Shown here piece after piece: positions 60,601 to 64,000 of a stretch of DNA of 64,000 nucleotides (position 1 is the first letter of the stretch; every line of letters starts with the position of its first letter). This DNA is from Planctomycetota bacterium. Its GTDB lineage: Bacteria; Planctomycetota; Planctomycetia; Gemmatales; Gemmataceae. The DNA is taken from the NCBI GenBank assembly GCA_016191165.1, contig JACPPF010000158.1:1-64000 (forward strand), given 5' to 3'. A program made the translations under genes and the position numbers. Below the pieces are notes generated by a model, which ran no database searches, was not told where the DNA came from, and saw only the letters and a program-made list of their open reading frames with translations.

Positions 60601-60771
60601 GGTCCATTTCAGGTAACCGTGACCCAGTGTGACAGCCACCCCATGATCGATGAACTCGGCCTGCCTCGCTCCGGGTCGGCCAGCGCTGACACCGTGATCG
60701 ATGTGAACAACGCCTGGCACCTGGACTTCGATTTCGCCATCGGCAACGGCCGGATCATCTGGCGGGCTTGA
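57697..60771 (+). CDS. FAD amine-oxidase-like protein fused to an acetoacetate-decarboxylase-like domain
   Basis: A 1024-residue protein. Residues 1-690 form an FAD-dependent desaturase/amine-oxidase module: dinucleotide-binding AILGGGVGAMSAAFALTNQ (7-25), QMGWRLGGKGASGRN, HGLHIWMGMYENAFHLM near 67-83, and a C-terminal FAD end LVLAGDWLKTGINAGCVEAAVMGG near 648-671. Residues about 730-1024 match acetoacetate decarboxylase folds (FVDNAWAVAAGREIYGFAKE; PGAAGPVFSVN). In that family a Lys in GREVYG-type neighbourhoods forms the Schiff base; the Lys here needs alignment. No signal peptide. Good Shine-Dalgarno (GGAGGT). The fused pair may act on a lipid, terpenoid or quinone. Confidence 0.85.
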   Translation: MPAPEKIAILGGGVGAMSAAFALTNQAGWDSKYEITIYQMGWRLGGKGASGRNKDKRNRIEEHGLHIWMGMYENAFHLMQDCYAALGRDPLTDPLATWDAAFKKHSFCTMMEPMNGTWEPWSFNVPTNNAVPGEGGVCLSISNLIDRILQWIFGAHTMSPFAGMEDGLGYLVTARADLSACAGPIHELDPATKLHIVKSLEKYRTKRHAALFGTGTSWATSLRRTWILVDLAITLVRGLLVDHVTTSFDPLDQYDFREWLTIHGASTGSVWSAPIRCIYELVFAYAKGDPNVPRLGAGVALRFVLRSIFTYQGAFIYFMQAGMGDVVFVPLYQVLKNRGVKFKFFHRVDNLGLDASGQFVDTIQISRQATMKAGEYQPLVPIPLAGYTNPLDCWPATPLADQFVDAERVAYENYQNQGIEVFESAWSPWPHLYPTTLQRGTDFDKVVLGISLGALKYVCPELIAARPAWQNMVAQVQTVQTQAFQLWLNRTADDMGWTNVPEPAILDSYRDSWADFSHLIGVENWGPSDNVRNIAYFCNALEDAPSIPDPAATSAFQVSEMQRAHDNSLNYLKTGLTRPLWPNATNPSNPNELDWNALVDPSGAAGQARFDYQFWRANIDPTERYVQSVPNSTQYRLKADQSGFANLVLAGDWLKTGINAGCVEAAVMGGLQASRAICGYPGVIFGETDFCSSALATAPAGTASYVVRGGEQVPCQPARLTGVDFYSYLLPSDTGALQQMCDRYLNLPGQDRIRYQAFVPRVLLTMAYIARVQSLTPPDDAKGWSPETDVSFWVPLLAIDQTGWSLPRLVWFQPYLFVDNAWAVAAGREIYGFAKETATFPGAAGPVFSVNALAIKNFGSNTEAVATTLIDVRRKNPTSPVAKSRKYESTTAAMRGFVEAFDKAGGKTRGKAASAAFDLASLLSLTDVPLVFLKEFRDAVDGKQACYQAIVEATATIGRIGSLGTAPGGPFQVTVTQCDSHPMIDELGLPRSGSASADTVIDVNNAWHLDFDFAIGNGRIIWRA

Positions 60772-63700
60772 CGACACCTGGCCCTGGCGCCAGCGCGTGG
60801 ATCATCCGCGTGGGATCCAGGACGCCCTGCTCGACAAACCTGGCGACGGCGGCATCGATCAACGCCGCCCCTTGCGGGCCTGCCAGCAGCTGTCCGCGCC
60901 GATGGCTTGCCGCCGCTGCGAAAAGGCCCATGTCAGCGGCGTCGAACCCGGCTGCTGCCTCCGCGAAACGAAACGCTGCCTCTGCCGTTTCCCCGCGCAA
61001 TACCGCGATCCCGGCCCGGATCATTGCGGCGAGTGGAACAGAATAGGGCGTCCGTTCTCGTTCCAGCCTGCCGGCATCACGCCCGGCGGCGCGCACCAAG
61101 GGCATCGGATCGGTCGCCTCGCGCGCCGCCGCCAGAGCGCTACGGGCACGCAGATTGATCAACAGGGCACGAATCACCTGGACAACCAGAAGGTTCGAGC
61201 CTTTCAAAGCCGGCCACCGGTCGTTGATGCGCTGCCAGGCCGCGGCGCCTTGTTCGCAGTAGAGATCAATGTAGGTCTGACTCATCAAGGCAATCATGTG
61301 TTGCACGTGAAACCCTTGCTGGGACCATTGCCCCAGATACTCGGTCACGACCTGTCTGGCTCCAGGCGGATCGTTCGCGGTTAGCCGGGCAATCGCTTCG
61401 GAAAAAGTGCCAAGCGTGGTGGCGGCGTAGAGATCGCCTCTTTCCTGCGCCTCGCGCAGCAGCAATGCCGACCGTTCGCTCATGCGGGCCAACTCCCCAA
61501 GGTAGAAGAGCGACCACAGCGTGAATGTGTGGGCCGTGCCGAGTTCCCAGGCCGCGCCGGTGCATTCGTCGCGCAGGATCTGTTCGGCGCGCTCCAACCC
61601 GATCCGGGCGTTTTTCCAGCGGCCGGAGGTGAACTCCGCGACGCCGGCCGACAGCGTCGTTATTCCCAGGGCGTAGGGATGGGCGATTCGCCGCGCCAGC
61701 GTTTGGGCCTCGTTGAGAAGCTTGAGCGTGCGCGGCCAGTAGGCGCAGCCGAGGTTGGACGTATGGGCCGCCTGCCAGGCCAGGGCGCGTACCACGCGAA
61801 ACGGTTCGCCGGCGCGGAGGGCCAGCAAGAGATTGCGAGTTTGGAAGTCGGCGCCAGCGACGACGTCGAACATGCTAAGGCCGGCGGAAGCGGACCAGGC
61901 CACGTCGATTCGGTCGATATCCTGCTGGGCAACCTGATCGGCGCTTCGCTCGTGAAAGCGCGTGCCACGCAGCCACAGGCGAAGCCTGCCAAACAACAGC
62001 GAGACAAGAGCACGCCAGGGCGCGCGCGGGCGATGCATGCCGACGCGCGCGAGGACTGCATCGAAGGCCGCCTTGCCTTCCTCCAGGCGGCCGCTGATGC
62101 AGTAGTGGTAGGCCGCCCGCCGTTCGAGGTCGAGCGCCTCGGCGCCGTGCACGTCCACGCACGCGGCCTGATATTCCTGTGCCGCCTCGGCGCCTCGCCC
62201 AGCATTGGCCAGCGCGTGCGCCAGTTCGACGCGCAGCGAGTGCTGGTCGGCGGCGGCTTTTGGCTGGTGTTCCAGCGCCAGCCGAAAAAGCGTGGCGGCG
62301 CGATCGAATGCCAGGGCTTCCACGGCTCTCTTGGCGGCCACGCCGTAGTAGTGCCCTGCTCGCGCCGCGTCATCGCTTCGCTGGAAGTGAACCGCCAGGC
62401 TCTCGGGATCGGCGTGTCCCGACTCTTCGAGGGTGGCGGCAAGGCGGGCGTGGTGTCCTTTCAACAGGTCGTTTGTCAGGTGCGCCGCGATGATTTCTCG
62501 TACCCGGTCGTGGAATACCTCGATGTCGTCATCCGTGCCCGGTCCGGTGCCGCGCACCAGGTGAGCGATGCGAAGACTCAACAAGACAACCTCCTGTTCC
62601 CCCGCGAGCTGGGCCGCCTTGCAGGCATCGGCCTGTTGCAGGGGCCGACCCGCGACGGCCAGGACTTCCAGGAGTCGGCGGGCTTCCGCTGGCAATGCCT
62701 GAAATCCCTCCCAAAGAACCTGGTCAAGCGACAGCTCCCGCGAGGCGACTGAAGAGCGGGCCCCGGCCCGCGCCTGAATGTGCCGGGCCAGCGCCGAAAC
62801 AAACAGCGGATTCCCGCTCGCTTCCTGGACGATGGTGTCCGCCTGCGCAGCCCGCGCGACGTCGTCCGCATCGACCAGGGCAAGTGCCAGCTCGCTGGCC
62901 TCGGCAGTCGTCAGGACATCGACTGCCAGGGTGCGCCGCTCCATCGCAGGGTCGGCCCGTTCGAGTGGCTGAAAAAGCGAACTCAGGAGCGCGCCGGCAC
63001 GGGCGTCTTCGCTACGGAAGCAGCCGATCAGCAAAAAGACGGGCGGATCGGGAGGCCGCAAAACCTCGGAGAGCAGCGCGGCACTATCCGGGTCGCCCCA
63101 CTGCAGGTCGTCGATAAACAGGACTAGCGGTCGCCGGTCACCCAGGCGAGTCAGAAGCTCGCGCAGGGCGCTGAAGGCCCTGCGACGCAACTCCTGTGGA
63201 TCGGGGGCTTCCGTAGGCTGGCGCGCCGATCCGGAAAGGGCAGCAATGTTACGCAACACGGGAAAAACGCGGGCCAGCGCCAGGATGTCGCGCGGCAGCA
63301 ACGCCGCAGCCTCCAGCGGCGCCAGCCGACCCAAATATTGGCTCAAGGAATCGATCAGACTGTCGAGCGCCTTGTAAGGGACCGATTCGCGTTCATAACA
63401 TCGGCCGCTCAATACGACCACCCCGTCGACGTCTTGCAGGCTCGCCAGGAATCGCTGCACCAGCGCGCTTTTGCCAAGCCCGGACCGGCCGTGAACATAC
63501 ACGGTCACCGCCTTGCCCGTCTGGGTTGCCAGAAACGCTTCGCGCAGGGCTGCAAGGTGGTGCTTTCGCCCAACGAACGGCATCTGCGGCATTGGTTCCG
63601 TCACGGGCGCCGGCGGTTTTTCGGCCTGCAATTCCTGAGAGCGCAACCGGCGCACGACCTCGGGGCCGGAAGGGCGACTCTCGGCGGTCCGGTTCAGCAA

Positions 63701-64000
63701 ATCGAGGCACAGGGAATTGAGATCGTCCGGGATATCCGGCACGAGCGACCTCGGCAGCGGCGGGTCAACGTGTTGCTTGTCGATGAGCACCTGGCGCCGG
63801 CCGCCGACGTGAGGCCGCCGGCCGGTCAGCGCTTCATAAAGCATCACGCCAACGCTATACCAGTCGCAAGCCGGGGTCACCGGCCGGCCCAGCGCCTGTT
63901 CGGGCGCCATGTAAGGCGCCGTGCCAACGACGCGGACGGCATCGCTCTGGTTCTCGATGTCGGCGGCCAGACCGAAATCGAGCAGCACCAGCCGGCCTTC
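60755..64000 (-). CDS. Ser/Thr protein kinase-AAA ATPase-TPR regulator (N-terminus beyond window)
   Basis: At least 1081 residues; the frame runs off the right edge with LVLLDFGLA, so only the C-lobe of the kinase is visible (DFGLA, GTAPYMAPEQALGRPV, DWYSVGVMLYEALTGRRP). Next is an AAA_16-type ATPase with PFVGRKHHLAAL, Walker A GRSGLGKSA and Walker B PLVLFIDDLQWGD. The long C-terminal 550 residues are helical and TPR-like, ending APGPGVVKPAR. Homologues are large cytoplasmic signal-transduction ATPases (related to MalT-like STAND proteins). The gene overlaps the convergent flavoprotein gene by 17 bp. Confidence 0.9.
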   Translation of the reverse strand, partial: EGRLVLLDFGLAADIENQSDAVRVVGTAPYMAPEQALGRPVTPACDWYSVGVMLYEALTGRRPHVGGRRQVLIDKQHVDPPLPRSLVPDIPDDLNSLCLDLLNRTAESRPSGPEVVRRLRSQELQAEKPPAPVTEPMPQMPFVGRKHHLAALREAFLATQTGKAVTVYVHGRSGLGKSALVQRFLASLQDVDGVVVLSGRCYERESVPYKALDSLIDSLSQYLGRLAPLEAAALLPRDILALARVFPVLRNIAALSGSARQPTEAPDPQELRRRAFSALRELLTRLGDRRPLVLFIDDLQWGDPDSAALLSEVLRPPDPPVFLLIGCFRSEDARAGALLSSLFQPLERADPAMERRTLAVDVLTTAEASELALALVDADDVARAAQADTIVQEASGNPLFVSALARHIQARAGARSSVASRELSLDQVLWEGFQALPAEARRLLEVLAVAGRPLQQADACKAAQLAGEQEVVLLSLRIAHLVRGTGPGTDDDIEVFHDRVREIIAAHLTNDLLKGHHARLAATLEESGHADPESLAVHFQRSDDAARAGHYYGVAAKRAVEALAFDRAATLFRLALEHQPKAAADQHSLRVELAHALANAGRGAEAAQEYQAACVDVHGAEALDLERRAAYHYCISGRLEEGKAAFDAVLARVGMHRPRAPWRALVSLLFGRLRLWLRGTRFHERSADQVAQQDIDRIDVAWSASAGLSMFDVVAGADFQTRNLLLALRAGEPFRVVRALAWQAAHTSNLGCAYWPRTLKLLNEAQTLARRIAHPYALGITTLSAGVAEFTSGRWKNARIGLERAEQILRDECTGAAWELGTAHTFTLWSLFYLGELARMSERSALLLREAQERGDLYAATTLGTFSEAIARLTANDPPGARQVVTEYLGQWSQQGFHVQHMIALMSQTYIDLYCEQGAAAWQRINDRWPALKGSNLLVVQVIRALLINLRARSALAAAREATDPMPLVRAAGRDAGRLERERTPYSVPLAAMIRAGIAVLRGETAEAAFRFAEAAAGFDAADMGLFAAAASHRRGQLLAGPQGAALIDAAVARFVEQGVLDPTRMIHALAPGPGVVKPAR

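Noticed and set aside
61529-62752. Plus-strand ORF of 407 codons opposite the kinase-ATPase
   Set aside because: Arg/Gly/Ala/Val-rich shadow of a well-supported minus-strand gene; no motif or ribosome site.

Overview
The window comes from a GC-rich bacterium that is almost certainly a planctomycete, most likely of the Gemmata/Gemmataceae type. The evidence is two separate sets of planctomycete-type secreted genes (cytochrome-like DUF1549/DUF1553 proteins, Tat-exported DUF1501 proteins and WD40 proteins), a complex I operon with greatly enlarged NuoL and NuoM, and a very high load of palindromic intergenic repeats. Assignments come from reading the translated sequence by eye; no database search was run.

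Layout. 1-2 kb: the tail of an unknown gene, a DUF4432 sugar-epimerase-like gene and a small helical protein coupled to nuoN. 2-10.5 kb: a minus-strand operon nuoH-J-K-L-M-N without nuoI. 10.9-20 kb: scpB, a TIM-barrel isomerase, two tandem secreted paralogues, a PcrA/UvrD helicase, two CBS proteins, a zinc-ribbon membrane protein, an aldo/keto reductase and a GNAT acetyltransferase. 19.5-22.1 kb: an inactive plus an active M16 peptidase. 22.3-32.1 kb: a minus-strand planctomycete module (DUF1501, DUF1549/DUF1553, cytochrome-WD40, Uma2-like) interrupted by an oppositely oriented zeta-toxin-like gene that looks frameshifted. 32.2-34 kb: a second frameshifted gene and a small-protein/HNH pair.

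34.1-39 kb is the most interesting region. It is a Mn/Fe/Zn-type ABC importer operon (lipoprotein, ATPase, two permeases) in which the last permease is fused to a complete DtxR/MntR-like repressor. This is the same architecture as the chlamydial YtgCR protein. A 15-bp-arm inverted repeat lies over the putative promoter of the operon, and a Fur-like palindrome lies between the operon and bacterioferritin. The cell would thus import, sense and store metal from one locus.

39-44 kb: obg, coaX and a shortened MnmE-like GTPase, then a HAD hydrolase and a universal stress protein. 44.1-50.2 kb: a second planctomycete module on the plus strand (Tat protein, DUF1549/DUF1553, DUF1501, WD40). 50.2-64 kb: PQQ and NHL propellers, a soluble histidine kinase, yebC bracketed by inverted copies of a MITE-like element, a FadL-type porin, a 1024-residue flavoprotein fused to an acetoacetate-decarboxylase-like domain, and a protein kinase-AAA-TPR regulator that runs off the right edge.

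A second theme is the palindromic repeats. At least four families fill the intergenic gaps, and several copies sit in frame inside protein-coding genes of the 23-32 kb module, where they encode low-complexity insert peptides. No rRNA, tRNA or CRISPR array was recognised.
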